DNA of 52,430 bases from Phycisphaerales bacterium (GTDB lineage Bacteria > Planctomycetota > Phycisphaerae > Sedimentisphaerales > Anaerobacaceae), in the NCBI GenBank assembly GCA_020352515.1, contig CP070678.1, positions 3,158,754 through 3,211,183 of the forward strand. Direction: 5' to 3'. Shown here one piece after another: positions 52,384-52,430 of this stretch; the stretch's first letter is position 1, and every line of letters starts with the position of its first letter. Below the pieces are notes generated by a model, which worked only from the letters and a program-made list of their open reading frames with translations, ran no database searches and was not told the DNA's origin. A program made the position numbers and the translations under genes.

Positions 52384-52430
52384 CTACGCCCCTCCGCCCG
52401 GCAAATGTCATAAAAATTCTGCAAGACCTT
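52377..52430 (-). CDS. hisH: Last 17 codons of a gene overlapping hisF, probably hisH
   Basis: Read on the minus strand from the window edge, the frame gives [17 protein letters not shown] and a TGA that overlaps the hisF start codon region by seven bases. The xVLQNF pattern resembles the C-terminal helix of HisH glutaminases (KILxNFL), and hisH-hisF overlaps are common. The piece is too short for a firm call. Confidence 0.5.
   Translation of the reverse strand, partial: KVLQNFYDICRAEGRRC

Noticed and set aside
1..52430. Insertion sequences, CRISPR arrays, tRNA or rRNA genes
   Set aside because: Read for transposase motifs, terminal repeats, regularly spaced repeats and tRNA T-loop patterns in the gaps; none was recognised. 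A short or unusual RNA gene could still be missed by eye.

Overview
The window is about 52 kb of GC-rich bacterial chromosome. The flagellar genes belong to a two-membrane cell: P-ring FlgI, L-ring FlgH and the P-ring chaperone FlgA are all present, together with lipoprotein signal peptides. Two sigma-54 activators, TPR-rich unknowns, a type I-alpha-like glutamine synthetase and secreted proteins with PA14/sugar-binding-like tails are also present. This mix fits Planctomycetota, perhaps the class Phycisphaerae. That placement is inference from gene style and content; no rRNA or tRNA gene lies in the window to test it.

Left block (1-19603, minus strand): one long, tightly packed flagellar unit read leftwards. 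It starts at an excellent sigma-54 promoter (TGGCAC-N5-TTGC, 19589-19603) and runs flgD, flgE, a membrane-bound PilZ-like protein, flgF, flgG, flgA, flgH, flgI, flgJ (rod-binding domain only), flgN, flgK, flgL. It is followed by a surface-glycosylation cassette: two TPR/glycosyltransferase fusions, a TPR protein, a small coiled-coil protein, a UDP-sugar dehydrogenase, a SAM methyltransferase and an FkbM methyltransferase cut by the window edge.

Centre (19504-34419): a regulatory gap, then a rightward flagellar unit. A sigma-54 activator with a receiver-like N-terminus comes first. A second clear sigma-54 promoter (21709-21723) precedes two large TPR proteins of unknown function, a second sigma-54 activator whose receiver lacks its phospho-acceptor Asp, fliL, fliM, fliN, flhA, a small membrane protein, fliA (sigma-28), two small unknowns, two lipoproteins and flgM (anti-sigma-28). 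It ends at a strong intrinsic terminator (34363-34419). The layout implies a cascade: sigma-54 plus activators drive hook/rod, switch and export genes, and FliA/FlgM then control late genes that lie outside this window.

Right block (34420-52430): a possibly structured non-coding stretch, a zinc-ribbon protein, a membrane coiled-coil protein, and a sodium/solute symporter with ribulokinase (a likely pentose-use operon). After these come ClpB, a secreted HExxHxxGxxH metalloprotease, a membrane SGNH/AlgX-like protein, glutamine synthetase, a Lys/Ala-tailed membrane protein, a GNAT acetyltransferase, a secreted alpha-helical-barrel-like protein, and on the minus strand hisF preceded by what looks like the last 17 codons of hisH.

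No insertion sequence, CRISPR array, prophage or tRNA was recognised. The most interesting content is the flagellar regulon: paired sigma-54 promoters, activators with degenerate receivers, a PilZ protein inside the hook operon, and at least seven uncharacterised proteins embedded in the flagellar units.
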